This document shows positions 25,816-34,497 of a stretch of 64,000 bases of DNA, piece by piece. The position numbers and the translations under genes are program-made. Under the pieces are notes generated by a model. That model saw only the letters and a list, made by a program, of their open reading frames with translations, was not told the DNA's origin and made no database searches. Where the stretch lies: assembly GCF_000012745.1 (NCBI RefSeq), contig NC_007404.1:2666001-2730000 (forward strand). Direction: 5' to 3'. The stretch's first letter is position 1; each line of letters starts with the position of its first letter. The stretch comes from Thiobacillus denitrificans ATCC 25259. GTDB lineage: Bacteria; Pseudomonadota; Gammaproteobacteria; Burkholderiales; Thiobacillaceae.

Positions 25816-26037
25816 ATGCACATAGCGCCCATGGAAAACCGCACCGCCCGACTGACGCTCCTGATCGATCCGCGCAAGAAGCAACTCTTCGAGGAAATCT
25901 GTACGCAGCAGGATCTGACCTCATCGCAAGTCGTGCGTCGCCTGATCCATCATTACATCCTCGACCATGCCGGAAGCCGCGAACTGCCGGAATGGCTCGC
26001 CTCGCAGGGGGCCAAGCCGGGATCTGCGCAGCCGTGA
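25816..26037 (+). CDS. Small ribbon-helix-helix (CopG/Arc-like) protein
   Basis: The protein has 73 residues (68 if the second ATG at 25831 is used). NRTARLTLLIDPRKKQLFEEICTQQDLTSSQVVRRLIHHYI shows the beta strand, helix, turn and second helix of the ribbon-helix-helix fold. Such proteins bind DNA as dimers, often as antitoxins or local repressors. No toxin lies next to it; the following gene is a DUF167 protein 19 bases downstream. The context gives no clear target. Confidence 0.72.
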   Translation: MHIAPMENRTARLTLLIDPRKKQLFEEICTQQDLTSSQVVRRLIHHYILDHAGSRELPEWLASQGAKPGSAQP

Positions 26038-26056
26038 GGTCGGCGGGACCTGTGCG

Positions 26057-26377
26057 ATGAGCGCGAAGCAACCGTTTTTTCGCTGGGAGGGCGACACGCT
26101 CGTCGTCAACATCCTCGGCAAGCCGAGCGCCAAGGTCGACGCCATCGGCAAACCCAAGGGGCATCAGCTCAAGGTCAGCGTGACGGCGGCGCCCCGCGCG
26201 GGCCGGGCGACCGATCACATGGTGCGCTTCCTTGCTGACGAGTTCGGCGTCGCGACGAGCGCGATCGAAGTCGTCTTCGGACGGATGAACGTCAACAAGC
26301 AGCTTCGCATCAAGGCGCCGACGCGGCTGCCCGCGGTCTTCAAGGCCCCGTCGGAGCCGCAGCCCGACCTGTTCTGA
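26057..26377 (+). CDS. DUF167/YggU-family protein
   Basis: The 106-residue protein matches the small alpha/beta YggU family: LVVNILGKPSAKVDAIG, the AAPRAGRATDHMVRFLADEFGV core and VVFGRMNVNKQLRIKAP. The function of the family is unknown. The ATG at 26057 is chosen because upstream frame sequence has no family similarity and overlaps the previous gene. It converges with cbbO with a 50-bp spacer. Confidence 0.85.
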   Translation: MSAKQPFFRWEGDTLVVNILGKPSAKVDAIGKPKGHQLKVSVTAAPRAGRATDHMVRFLADEFGVATSAIEVVFGRMNVNKQLRIKAPTRLPAVFKAPSEPQPDLF

Positions 26378-26427
26378 CCCGCTGCCGACCCGCTGGAGCG
26401 GTCGGACGCAGGTCCGGCGACACGCCG

Positions 26428-28785
26428 TCAGCGCGTGAGCCCGGCGTACAGCATCGGCAGCTTCTCCGGCAGGCGTTGCACGTGGTCGACGACCATGTAG
26501 TTCTTCTGCCCGAAGATGCGGCTCACGTAGTTGTCGGCGCGCGGGTCGAGGCTCATGCAATAGGTCGTCACGCCGTTGCGTGCGACCTCCTCGACGGCCT
26601 TCTTCGTGTCGTAGCGCAGGTATTGCGGGTCGCGCACGTCGATGTCGGCGGGCTCGCCGTCGGTGATGACGATCAGCAGCTTCTTCGCCGAGCGCTGCAA
26701 TTTCAAATGGTGGCCGGCGTGGCGAATCGCCGCCCCCATGCGGGTCGAGAGCTGGCCAGTCATGCCGGCGAGCTTCGCCTTCGGCACCTCGTTCCAGTGC
26801 TGGTCGAAGTCCTTGAAGCGGTAGTACTCGACGTCGTGGCGGCCGTCCGAACAGAAGCCGTGGATCGCGAACGGGTCGCCGACCTTGTTGATTGCGTCCG
26901 CCAACAGCACGCAGGCCTGGCGCGTCAGATCGAGGACCGAGTATTCCTGGTCCTGCACGGTCTCGTTGGTCGATTCGGAAAGATCGAGCAGCACCAGGAT
27001 CGAGAAGTCGCGCGTCTTCCTGACCGAACGCATCATGATGCGCGGGTCGGGTTGGTTGCCGAGCCGGATGTCGGTGAAGCTCTGGATCGCGGCGTTGATG
27101 TCGATCTCGTCGCCGTCCTCGAGCTTGCGGATGCGCTGCACGCCCTGCGGCTGCATCGCATCGAGCAGGAACTTCATGCGATGGATTTCGCGCTTGTACT
27201 GCGCGGTGATCGCGTCGATGACCTCGAGCTCGCCGAGCTTCGCGCGTTTTTCGAGCACGGTCGCCCAGGCAGGCCGTTCGAGCTGGATCTGATAATCCCA
27301 CTCCGAATAATGGAAGGGTTCGGACACCGGCGCCTTGCCTTCCATTTCGTTGTACGACTTGCCGTTGCTCTCGTCGCCGATGTTTTCGTAGGGGAAGAGC
27401 TCGGTCGACAGGACCCAGATTTCCTCGGCGTCGTCGCCGGCGGTTTCGACGTCGATCTCGTTGATCATCTCCATCACGCTGACGTTCTTGCGAACCTGCT
27501 TGACCGACTCGTAACCGGCGGTCGCGGCCTTGGCGAAATCGAATTCCTCGAATTCCCAGAAATAGCGGTTGTCGTCGCGATACGGTGCGGAGAGCACGTC
27601 CGTGCGCGGATTGAACGGGATCTTTTTGTCGGCGATGCTGTGCGCGAGTTGCACGCCGATCTCCCACGAGGTCTGGTTGTTGCCGAGCCGGTCTGTAGCC
27701 GCGGCGAACAGCGTGCGGCCTTCGGCGATCCAGGGATCGTCATCGACGTAGGTTTCGTCGAGCAGCGCGCGCGCCAGGCGGTCGAGATAGTCGCCGACGG
27801 TCGCGTTCATCTCCGGCGTCGCGACGTGGAGCTTCGCCCACAGCTGCTTGAGGCCGGGGAAGCGGCGGATCGACAGGGTCTCGACCCGCGCGTCCTCGAT
27901 CACCGAGATCACGGCCATCTGCAGGGGATTGAGCGCTTCGGCCGAAATCGGCACGCGGGTCTCGACGACGTGGGCGGCGCAATGCGCCGCGGTCGCGCGG
28001 TAGAGTTCGAGGCCGGGCACGGGCTCCATGCCTTCGGGCGCGAAGTCGTCGTAGGCGTCGGGCAGGTGCAGCAGGTAATCCTCGATGTAGGGCTTGTAGC
28101 CCTCGCGCGACTCGAAGTCGCCCGAGGTCGGACGCATGAAGAAGTCGCGCGCCCACAACGCCCGGAGATACATGTTGATGCGGCGCTGCACGTCGACGAG
28201 CAGGGTGCCTTTGCGCTCCTTCTGCAGCATCGCCATCGATTCCTTGGTCTCGAGGCTGAAATACTTGATCTGCTCTTCGTAATTCGTGCGGTGCGCATGC
28301 GCGCCCCACAGCGCCCAGCGCCGGAGGCCGCCGAGTGTCAGGTGCTGGAACAGCACCTCGAGCTTGTCGAGCATGGGGCGCACGCCACGCGGCGCCTGCG
28401 CGATCAGGGTATTGATGAACTGCAGGTAGTTGAGGAAGAGCTGGCCGTCGCCGAGGCGGTTCGCCGCGGTCGCCGCCGTGCCGAGCAAAAGCTCGATCAC
28501 CGTACCCGAGGTCTTCGACGCGAGCATCAGCGACGCGGTCGCGAGTTCGCTGACGACGTCCTCGCCGACCTCCTTGGCCACGCGCGGCGTCTCCTCGATC
28601 CAGGTTTCCACGAGCGAGTCGCCGCGACCGAGACCGCGGATCGCTGAGATCCCTTTCAGGTAGTTGTCGAGGCCGCGCGGCGAGAACACCTTGGTCGCTT
28701 CGTGCCAATTGGCGTCGAGCGCAGCCCGGCTGTGCTCGGACAGGTCTTCCAGCAGGTCGGCGTAGTCTTCGAGTTTGATGCTCAT
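26428..28785 (-). CDS. cbbO: CbbO, von Willebrand A-domain subunit of RubisCO activase (form I module)
   Basis: The 785-residue protein has a long helical N-terminal region and a C-terminal vWA domain (about 590-785) with the MIDAS motif LVLLDLSESTNET. CbbO works with the AAA+ protein CbbQ to remove inhibitory sugar phosphates from RubisCO; the vWA domain contacts the large subunit. It is the last gene of cbbL-cbbS-cbbQ-cbbO, 134 bases after cbbQ, with a mosaic inverted-repeat element in between. A second cbbO at 43.5-45.8 kb serves the form II module; the two proteins are of similar length but clearly different in sequence. Confidence 0.93.
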   Translation of the reverse strand: MSIKLEDYADLLEDLSEHSRAALDANWHEATKVFSPRGLDNYLKGISAIRGLGRGDSLVETWIEETPRVAKEVGEDVVSELATASLMLASKTSGTVIELLLGTAATAANRLGDGQLFLNYLQFINTLIAQAPRGVRPMLDKLEVLFQHLTLGGLRRWALWGAHAHRTNYEEQIKYFSLETKESMAMLQKERKGTLLVDVQRRINMYLRALWARDFFMRPTSGDFESREGYKPYIEDYLLHLPDAYDDFAPEGMEPVPGLELYRATAAHCAAHVVETRVPISAEALNPLQMAVISVIEDARVETLSIRRFPGLKQLWAKLHVATPEMNATVGDYLDRLARALLDETYVDDDPWIAEGRTLFAAATDRLGNNQTSWEIGVQLAHSIADKKIPFNPRTDVLSAPYRDDNRYFWEFEEFDFAKAATAGYESVKQVRKNVSVMEMINEIDVETAGDDAEEIWVLSTELFPYENIGDESNGKSYNEMEGKAPVSEPFHYSEWDYQIQLERPAWATVLEKRAKLGELEVIDAITAQYKREIHRMKFLLDAMQPQGVQRIRKLEDGDEIDINAAIQSFTDIRLGNQPDPRIMMRSVRKTRDFSILVLLDLSESTNETVQDQEYSVLDLTRQACVLLADAINKVGDPFAIHGFCSDGRHDVEYYRFKDFDQHWNEVPKAKLAGMTGQLSTRMGAAIRHAGHHLKLQRSAKKLLIVITDGEPADIDVRDPQYLRYDTKKAVEEVARNGVTTYCMSLDPRADNYVSRIFGQKNYMVVDHVQRLPEKLPMLYAGLTR

Positions 28786-28786
28786 A

Positions 28787-28912
28787 TCAGGGCTCAGGGG
28801 TCAGGATTCAGGGGCCAGGGCAGTGTGGTGCGGCCTGGGGCCGCGCCAGAATTCGGGATCGCGGGCCTTGCCCGCACCTTCCCTGATCCCTGAATCCCGA
28901 ACCCTGGCTCCT
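28787..28912. repeat. Mosaic inverted-repeat element between cbbQ and cbbO
   Basis: The left side carries iterated TCAGGGGTCAGGATTCAGG units and the right side the inverted form (CCCTGATCCCTGAATCCC), giving an imperfect stem around a GC-rich core (GGTGCGGCCTGGGGCCGCGCC). An element of the same build lies between cbbS and cbbL (30289-30378). It is transcribed and may fold in the cbbQ-cbbO mRNA. It does not encode protein. Confidence 0.65.
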
Positions 28913-28919
28913 TGAAACA

Positions 28920-29723
28920 TCAGAAGAACGTCGTCACCGCCGCGTCGAGCGCGTCACGCATGTCGGGGTCGTCCGTGATCGGGCGGACCAGTGCGACACG
29001 GCACGCGGCGAGCGGCGCAACACCCTTGGCGATGAGGCTGCCGGCGTAGACCAGCATGCGCGTCGACAGACCTTCGTCGAGGCCATGGCCCTTGAGGTTG
29101 CGGCTGCGCTCGGCGATCGACACGAGCTTGCCCGCGGTGTCCGCATCGACGCCCGATTCGTGCGCGACGATCTCGGTTTCGATCGCGTGCTCGGGATAGG
29201 TGAAGTCGAGTCCGCCGAAACGCTGCTTGGTCGACTGCTTGAGGTCCTTCATCAGCGACTGGTAGCCCGGGTTGTAGGAAATCACAATCTGGAAATCCGG
29301 GTGGGCGTTGACGAGCTCGCCCTTCTTTTCCAGCGGCAGCACGCGGCGGTTGTCGGTCAGCGGGTGGATCACGACGGTCGTGTCCTGGCGCGCCTCGACG
29401 ACTTCGTCGAGGTAACAGATCGCACCGTGGCGCGCGGCGATCGCGAGCGGGCCATCCTGCCATTCGGTGCCTTGCGCCGACAGCAGGAAGCGGCCGACGA
29501 GGTCGGACGCGGTCATGTCCTCGTTGCACGCGACCGTGATCAGCGGCTTGTTGAGCTTGTACGCCATGTATTCGACGAAGCGCGTCTTGCCGCAGCCGGT
29601 GGGCCCCTTCAGCATCATCGGCATGCGCACCGAATAGGCGGCTTCGTACAGCTCGACCTCGTCGCCGACGGCACGGTAGTAGGGTTCCTTGGTGATGCGG
29701 TACTGGTCAACGATGTTGCTCAT
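28920..29723 (-). CDS. cbbQ: CbbQ, AAA+ RubisCO activase subunit (form I module)
   Basis: The 267-residue MoxR-group AAA+ ATPase carries Walker A GPTGCGKT (40-47), Walker [12 protein letters not shown] and sensor and arginine-finger regions ([21 protein letters not shown]). CbbQ hexamers with one CbbO remodel inhibited RubisCO at the expense of ATP. It lies downstream of cbbL-cbbS behind a hairpin terminator and upstream of cbbO. A near relative (268 aa) is at 45.8-46.6 kb in the form II module; much of the core, including the Walker and [14 protein letters not shown] segments, is identical, while the N-terminal helix differs. Confidence 0.95.
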   Translation of the reverse strand: MSNIVDQYRITKEPYYRAVGDEVELYEAAYSVRMPMMLKGPTGCGKTRFVEYMAYKLNKPLITVACNEDMTASDLVGRFLLSAQGTEWQDGPLAIAARHGAICYLDEVVEARQDTTVVIHPLTDNRRVLPLEKKGELVNAHPDFQIVISYNPGYQSLMKDLKQSTKQRFGGLDFTYPEHAIETEIVAHESGVDADTAGKLVSIAERSRNLKGHGLDEGLSTRMLVYAGSLIAKGVAPLAACRVALVRPITDDPDMRDALDAAVTTFF

Positions 29724-29747
29724 GCTGTGGATTCCTTAATTTATTCA

Positions 29748-29840
29748 TCCGCGAAGAACGCGAAGCGTCGCGAGGGCCGGCGGCCGGTATACCGAGGCGC
29801 TACGGCGCGAACCTGCCCCGATCTGCGCGTCCTTCGCGGA
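29748..29840. repeat. Inverted repeat with 15-bp arms between cbbS and cbbQ
   Basis: TCCGCGAAGAACGCG (29748-29762) and its near-inverse CGCGTCCTTCGCGGA (29826-29840) match at 14 of 15 positions. It resembles dispersed CGCGAAG-type repeats of proteobacteria and lies just downstream of the cbbLS terminator. Seen directly; function unknown. Confidence 0.5.
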
Positions 29841-29858
29841 CAAACAAAAACCTGAAAC

Positions 29859-29891
29859 GAAAAGCCCCCGCGCCTTGCGGCGACGGGGGCT
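29859..29891 (-). terminator. Intrinsic terminator after cbbS
   Basis: On the minus strand, AGCCCCCG-T-CGCC and GGCG-CGGGGGCT pair around a GCAA tetraloop, with one bulged T, and run directly into TTTT. It lies 20 bases after the cbbS stop and 136 bases before cbbQ. It probably ends most cbbLS transcripts and lets only a fraction continue into cbbQO. Confidence 0.75.
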
Positions 29892-29911
29892 ACACGGTCT
29901 CCCGTCGCGGC

Positions 29912-30268
29912 TTAAACAGTCTTGCCGCGGTAGATCACCATGGCCGCGCCCTGCGACTGGGCGAAGTTGTCGTAGCCGACCAGGCGAACGTGGTTGTTCG
30001 GGTTGGCCTTGTGACAGGCTTCGGCTTCGCCGAGGATGCGGTCGATGTCGGTCTCGCCGAACATCGGCAGCTTCCACATGTACCAGTACGAGTCCATCAG
30101 GTGCTCGGGCTCGGTGTGCTCGATGGCCGGGTTCCAGCCCTTGGAGACCAGGTACTCGACCTGCTTGCGGATGTCCGCCGCGTTCATCGCGGGCAGGTAG
30201 GAGAAGGTCTCGAATTTGCGGCTGGCGGGGTCGCTCAGACGGCTTTTGTAATCCATCACTTCAGACAT
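29912..30268 (-). CDS. cbbS: RubisCO form I small subunit
   Basis: The 118-residue small subunit assembles with CbbL as L8S8. The conserved core [24 protein letters not shown] and [15 protein letters not shown] is present. Between DYK and FETFSYLP there are ten residues ([10 protein letters not shown]) where carboxysomal Halothiobacillus CbbS has about four, a six-residue insertion that is known to mark the non-carboxysomal IAq type. This is notable because the same window has a carboxysome operon without its own cbbLS. The gene is 111 bases after cbbL, separated by a mosaic repeat, and is followed by a terminator and cbbQO. Confidence 0.97.
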   Translation of the reverse strand: MSEVMDYKSRLSDPASRKFETFSYLPAMNAADIRKQVEYLVSKGWNPAIEHTEPEHLMDSYWYMWKLPMFGETDIDRILGEAEACHKANPNNHVRLVGYDNFAQSQGAAMVIYRGKTV

Positions 30269-30288
30269 TTCATTTCCTTTCGATAGTT

Positions 30289-30378
30289 AGGGGTCAGGGG
30301 TCGGGATTCAGGATTCAGGGCTGGTGCGGCTGCGCCGCGCTCTTTCCCTGAATCCTGATCCCTCAATCCTGAATCCTG
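30289..30378. repeat. Mosaic inverted-repeat element between cbbL and cbbS
   Basis: GGGTCAGGGGTCGGGATTCAGGATTCAGGG-type iterations on the left face the inverse CCCTGAATCCTGATCCC and CAATCCTGAATCCTG on the right, with GGTGCGGCTGCGCCGCGC in the core. Same family as the element at 28787-28912. It nearly fills the cbbL-cbbS spacer and would form a strong transcript hairpin between the two subunit genes. Confidence 0.7.
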
Positions 30379-30379
30379 C

Positions 30380-31801
30380 TTACTTGTGAGCGACGTCCAG
30401 CTTGTCGACGGTGTCGAACTCGAACTTGATCTCTTTCCACGTTTCCATGGCGATCTTCAGTTCGGGGCTGTTCTTCGCGGCTTCGGTGAGGACGGTCTTG
30501 CCTTCCTTCTCGATGGCGACGCCCTTGTTCCGCGCTTCGACGCAAGCTTCCAGCGCGACGCGGTTGGCCGCGGCGCCAGCCGCGTTGCCCCAGGGGTGAC
30601 CCAGCGTGCCGCCGCCGAACTGCAGCACGGAGTCGTCACCGAAGATCGTGACCAGCGCGGGCATGTGCCACACGTGGATACCGCCGGAGGCGACCGGGAA
30701 CACGCCAGGCATCGAGCCCCAGTCCTGGTCGAAGAAAATGCCGCGCGAGCGGTCTTCCTTGACGAAGCTGTCGCGCATCATGTCGATCCAGCCCAGCGTC
30801 GCTTCGCGGTCGCCTTCGAGCTTGCCAACGACGGTGCCGGAGTGCAGGTGGTCACCGCCCGACAGACGCAGGATCTTGGTCAGCACGCGGAAGTGGATAC
30901 CGTGGTGCGGGTTGCGGTCGAGCACGGCGTGCATGGCGCGGTGGATGTGCAGCAGCATGCCGTTGTCGCGACACCAGTTGGCCAGGCCCGTGTTGGCACA
31001 GAAGCCGCCGGTGATGTAGTCGTGCATGATGATCGGTGCGCCGATTTCCTTGGCGTACTCGGCACGCTTGTACATCTCTTCGGGTGTCGGGGCGGTCACG
31101 TTCAGGTAGTGGCCCTTGCGCTCGCCGGTCTCACGCTCGGACTTCTGGATCGCTTCCATGACGAAGTCGAAACGCTGACGCCACCGCATGAAGGGCTGGC
31201 TGTTGACGTTCTCGTCGTCCTTGGTGAAGTCGAGACCGCCGCGCAGGCACTCGTACACGGCGCGGCCGTAGTTCTTGGCCGACAGACCGAGCTTGGGCTT
31301 GATGGTGCAACCGAGCAGCGGACGACCGTACTTGTTCATCACGTCGCGCTCGACCTGGATGCCGTGGGGCGGGCCGCCACAGGTCTTGACGTAGGCGATC
31401 GGGAAGCGGACGTCTTCCAGACGCAGGGCACGCACGGCCTTGAAGCCGAACACGTTGCCGACCAGCGAGGTGAACACGTTGACGACCGAACCTTCTTCGA
31501 ACAGGTCGATCGGGTAGGCGATGAAGGCGTAGAAGCAGGTGTCGTCGCCCGGAACGTCTTCGATGGCGTAGGCGCGGCCCTTGTAGTAGTCGAGGTCGGT
31601 CAGCAGGTCGGTCCACACGGTGGTCCAGGTGCCGGTCGACGACTCGGCGGCCACGGCGGCGGCTGCTTCTTCACGGTCAACGCCCGCCTGCGGGGTGATC
31701 TTGAAGCACGCCAGGATGTCGGTATCCAGCGGCGTGTATTCGGGCATCCAGTAAGTCTGCCGGTATTCCTTCACACCGGCGCTATAGGTTTTGACAGCCA
31801 T
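30380..31801 (-). CDS. cbbL: RubisCO form I large subunit
   Basis: The 473-residue large subunit catalyses CO2 fixation on ribulose-1,5-bisphosphate. Active-site residues are in place: K168 in [11 protein letters not shown], carbamylated K194 with D196 and E197 in [17 protein letters not shown], the HFRVL and [13 protein letters not shown] (loop 6) segments, and [10 protein letters not shown] near the end. The sequence belongs to the red-less, proteobacterial form IA. Together with cbbS and cbbQO the arrangement is that of form IAq. The ATG follows AGGAGAAAATT. A divergent cbbR (31966) and an AT-rich control region precede it. Confidence 0.98.
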   Translation of the reverse strand: MAVKTYSAGVKEYRQTYWMPEYTPLDTDILACFKITPQAGVDREEAAAAVAAESSTGTWTTVWTDLLTDLDYYKGRAYAIEDVPGDDTCFYAFIAYPIDLFEEGSVVNVFTSLVGNVFGFKAVRALRLEDVRFPIAYVKTCGGPPHGIQVERDVMNKYGRPLLGCTIKPKLGLSAKNYGRAVYECLRGGLDFTKDDENVNSQPFMRWRQRFDFVMEAIQKSERETGERKGHYLNVTAPTPEEMYKRAEYAKEIGAPIIMHDYITGGFCANTGLANWCRDNGMLLHIHRAMHAVLDRNPHHGIHFRVLTKILRLSGGDHLHSGTVVGKLEGDREATLGWIDMMRDSFVKEDRSRGIFFDQDWGSMPGVFPVASGGIHVWHMPALVTIFGDDSVLQFGGGTLGHPWGNAAGAAANRVALEACVEARNKGVAIEKEGKTVLTEAAKNSPELKIAMETWKEIKFEFDTVDKLDVAHK

Positions 31802-31965
31802 AATTTTCTCCTGCGATAGCGGATTCGGGTTTTCCGTGCAACGCCCCAGCGGCCTGACACGATGTCCGAATGATGCAGGAGAGGAATCATCAATAACAGT
31901 CGATTTTTTCTATTTAATCGATAGACTATTATTTATAGTTGACATCAAACAAACATTCTAATCCC
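31802..31965. promoter_or_regulatory. cbbL/cbbR divergent control region with LysR-type operators
   Basis: This 164-bp spacer becomes very AT-rich near cbbR. It contains TCGATT (31900-31905) with AATCGA (31916-31921), and the perfect repeat ACTAT-TATTT-ATAGT (31925-31939) that fits the T-N11-A form of LysR sites, 26 bases before the cbbR ATG. The cbbL leader has AGGAGAAAATT. CbbR binding is inferred from position and symmetry. Confidence 0.6.
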
Positions 31966-32907
31966 ATGCATAGCCATACCACATTCCGCCAGTTGGAAAT
32001 TTTCGAGGCCATCGCGCGCCTCGGCAGTTTCACCCGTGCCTCCGAGGAGCTCTACCTCACGCAGCCCACGGTCTCGATGCAGATGAAGAAGCTCAGCGAG
32101 AACGTCGGCGCGCCGCTGATCGAGCACATAGGCAAGCGCATCCACCTCACCGCCGACGGCCAGCAGCTCGCGCAGGCGACGCGCGAGATCTTCGCCATCC
32201 TCGACCGCTTCACGATGTCGGTCGCCGAGCGTCGCGGCCTCAAGCAGGGCAAGCTGAGCCTCATGGCGATCACGACCGCTTCGTACTTCGCGCCGCGCCT
32301 GCTCGGTGAATTCGCCAAGCTCTACCCCGGCATCGACGTCTCGCTGCGCGTGACCAACAAGGAGCAGGTGCTCGCGAGCATCGCCGACAACCTCGACGAC
32401 CTGTATTTTCTGGGCCAGCCGCCCGAAGACATCGACGTCATCGCGACGCCGATCATGGACAACCCGATCGTCGTGCTCGCCGCCCCCGACCATCCGCTCG
32501 CGCACACGCGCAAGATCCCGCTCGAGCAGTTGGCCAAGGAATCCTGGCTCATGCGCGAGAAAGGCTCGGGCACGCGCAACGCGATCGAGCGGCGCTTTGC
32601 CGAAAGCGGCATCGCCGTCCATCCACGCCTCGAACTCGGCAGCAACGAGGCGATCAAGCAGGCGATTCTCGCCGGGCTCGGCATCTCGGCGCTGTCGCGC
32701 CATGCGCTCGCGCTCAATCAGCCCGACCAGTTCGCGGTGCTCGACGTCGACGGCTTTCCGATCCTGCGCCACTGGTACGCGGTGTACCCGGCCGGGCGGC
32801 AGCTTTCGGTCGCCGCGCGCGCATTTCTCGACTATCTGCTCGGCGACGGGAAAGACGAGAAAAGCCTCGGCGACAAGAGGCGCTCAGCGCAGCGCGGGCG
32901 CGCGTAG
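31966..32907 (+). CDS. cbbR: CbbR, LysR-type regulator of the form I module
   Basis: The 313-residue protein starts MHSHTTFRQLEIFEAIARLGSFTRASEELYLTQPTVSMQMKKLSE-like, the N-terminal helix-turn-helix of CbbR proteins. The effector domain (about 95-300) with the PDHPLA, EKGSGTRNAIER and SNEAIKQAILAGLGIS motifs is complete. CbbR responds to metabolites such as RuBP, PEP or ATP and activates the divergent cbb operon. An alternative TTG start 27 bases upstream is unlikely. Two paralogues (48438 and 58791) each face another CO2-fixation operon. Confidence 0.93.
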   Translation: MHSHTTFRQLEIFEAIARLGSFTRASEELYLTQPTVSMQMKKLSENVGAPLIEHIGKRIHLTADGQQLAQATREIFAILDRFTMSVAERRGLKQGKLSLMAITTASYFAPRLLGEFAKLYPGIDVSLRVTNKEQVLASIADNLDDLYFLGQPPEDIDVIATPIMDNPIVVLAAPDHPLAHTRKIPLEQLAKESWLMREKGSGTRNAIERRFAESGIAVHPRLELGSNEAIKQAILAGLGISALSRHALALNQPDQFAVLDVDGFPILRHWYAVYPAGRQLSVAARAFLDYLLGDGKDEKSLGDKRRSAQRGRA

Positions 32908-32940
32908 CCCGCTCGACCCGGGCGTGGTCGCCGCCCGCTG

Positions 32941-34497
32941 CTAGTGCACGGGCACGGCCGCCGGCGCACGCCCGGCACGGCGCGCACGCTGCGGGGCCGG
33001 ATCCGCGTCGGCCTGCGCGCGGGCCGGCAACTGCGCGAACAGTTCGAGCACGTGGCGCGTCCAGTGACCGATGTCGTAGCGATCCATCAAGGCATCCATG
33101 CGCTGCATCCGCGCGCGCTGCTCGGCGGCGGGCATGTCGAGCGCGCGGTCGATTGCGGCGTCCATCTGCACGAGGCTGTAGGGATTGACGAGGACCGCGT
33201 CCTGCAACTCGACCGCGGCCCCGGCGAATTCCGAGAGCACGAGAACGCCGCTCTCGTTGACGTGGGCGGCGATGAATTCCTTGGCGACGAGGTTCAGGCC
33301 GTCGCGCAGCGGCGTGATCCAGCAGATGTCGGCCGCACGGTAGTAGCACAGCGTCTCGGCGAACGGCATGGGCGTCGTCGAGAGCAGGATCGGCTGCCAG
33401 GCCAGCGTGCCGATGCGCCCGTTGATGCGGCCTGCGAGCTGCTCGATCGACTGCTGGGCGCGCTTGTAGACGCGCATGCCGTCGGCTGCCGCGACCGCCG
33501 TCACGAGCAGCTTGATTCGCCCATGCAGCTCGGGGCGCCGCTGCAGCAGGCGTTCGTAGGCGAGCAGCATTTCGCGCGTGCCCTTGGCGTAATCGACGCG
33601 CCCGATCGAAACGATGATCTTCTCCTGCGGGATGTCGTGCCGGATCTGCGCGACCTGCGCGAGCCGCTCGGGCTGCTGCACCGTTTCGCGGATCAGCGAG
33701 GCGTGGGTGCCGATCGGGAACGCGTCGATCTGGACGCGGCGCTTGCCGCTGTGTAGCACCACCGGTGTCACCGGTTCGGAAAGCGCGGTGCCCGTCGCTC
33801 GCAGGTCGGGCGGGACGTCGCGTTCGACGAGCGCGTCGACCGGGCGCAGCGACTGCACCACCGAGACGAAATTGCGCGCGTAGCGCGGAACGTGGAACCC
33901 GACGAGATCGCAGTCGAGCAGGCTGTCGACGATCTCGTCGCGCCAGGGCAGGATGTTGAAGACGTCGGCCGCCGGAAACGGCGTGTGATGGAAAAACGCG
34001 ATGCGCACATCCGGACGCAGCGCCCGCACGAATTTCGGCACCAGCCACAGGTTGTAATCGTGCACCCAGACCACCGCGCCGGGCGCCGCCTCCTCGCAGG
34101 CTGCCTCGGCGAACAGGCGGTTGACCTCGCGGAACGCGGCCCAGTCGCAGTTTTCGGTCGAATACAGCGAGGGAAAACTGTTGAGGATGGGCCAGAGCGC
34201 CTCTTTCGACGTGACGTGGTAGAACTGGCTGATCTGCTCGGCGCTGAGCGGCAGCCTCACCACCTCATAGCTGCCGTAGCTGTCCTCGACGGTGATTCGG
34301 CGCTCGAAGCGTACGGGCTTGCCGGCCGGCGATTTCTTCCACGCGATCCAGCTCGCGCGCTCGGTCTGCCCGATGAAGCCTTTCAGCGCCGGGACGATGC
34401 CGTTCGGACTGGCGTTCTCCCGGAAAACCGTCTTGCCGCCTTCGACGTGTTCCTCATAGGGTTGCCTGTGATAGACGATGACCAGGGATGCAGCCAT
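32941..34497 (-). CDS. ggpS: Glucosylglycerol-phosphate synthase (GgpS; GT20 family)
   Basis: The 518-residue enzyme begins [25 protein letters not shown] and continues [74 protein letters not shown] and [16 protein letters not shown]. These follow cyanobacterial GgpS closely, whereas OtsA-type trehalose-phosphate synthases start with a VSNR motif instead of YHR. It would join ADP-glucose to glycerol-3-phosphate, giving the precursor of the compatible solute glucosylglycerol. Its ATG lies inside the end of the phosphatase gene (44-base overlap), so the two work together. Trehalose-phosphate synthase activity cannot be excluded without assay. Confidence 0.83.
   Translation of the reverse strand: MAASLVIVYHRQPYEEHVEGGKTVFRENASPNGIVPALKGFIGQTERASWIAWKKSPAGKPVRFERRITVEDSYGSYEVVRLPLSAEQISQFYHVTSKEALWPILNSFPSLYSTENCDWAAFREVNRLFAEAACEEAAPGAVVWVHDYNLWLVPKFVRALRPDVRIAFFHHTPFPAADVFNILPWRDEIVDSLLDCDLVGFHVPRYARNFVSVVQSLRPVDALVERDVPPDLRATGTALSEPVTPVVLHSGKRRVQIDAFPIGTHASLIRETVQQPERLAQVAQIRHDIPQEKIIVSIGRVDYAKGTREMLLAYERLLQRRPELHGRIKLLVTAVAAADGMRVYKRAQQSIEQLAGRINGRIGTLAWQPILLSTTPMPFAETLCYYRAADICWITPLRDGLNLVAKEFIAAHVNESGVLVLSEFAGAAVELQDAVLVNPYSLVQMDAAIDRALDMPAAEQRARMQRMDALMDRYDIGHWTRHVLELFAQLPARAQADADPAPQRARRAGRAPAAVPVH

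Noticed and set aside
25558..25825. Small open frames in the 25.5-25.8 kb spacer
   Set aside because: No ribosome site, no recognisable protein, Arg/Ala-biased composition on both strands.
31939..31965. TTG start for the form I cbbR
   Set aside because: It lies inside the inverted-repeat operator; the ATG at 31966 begins the conserved CbbR N terminus.
32941..34497. Calling the GT20 gene trehalose-6-phosphate synthase (OtsA)
   Set aside because: The N terminus and many internal segments follow GgpS; OtsA-specific start motif is absent. Left as a residual possibility.
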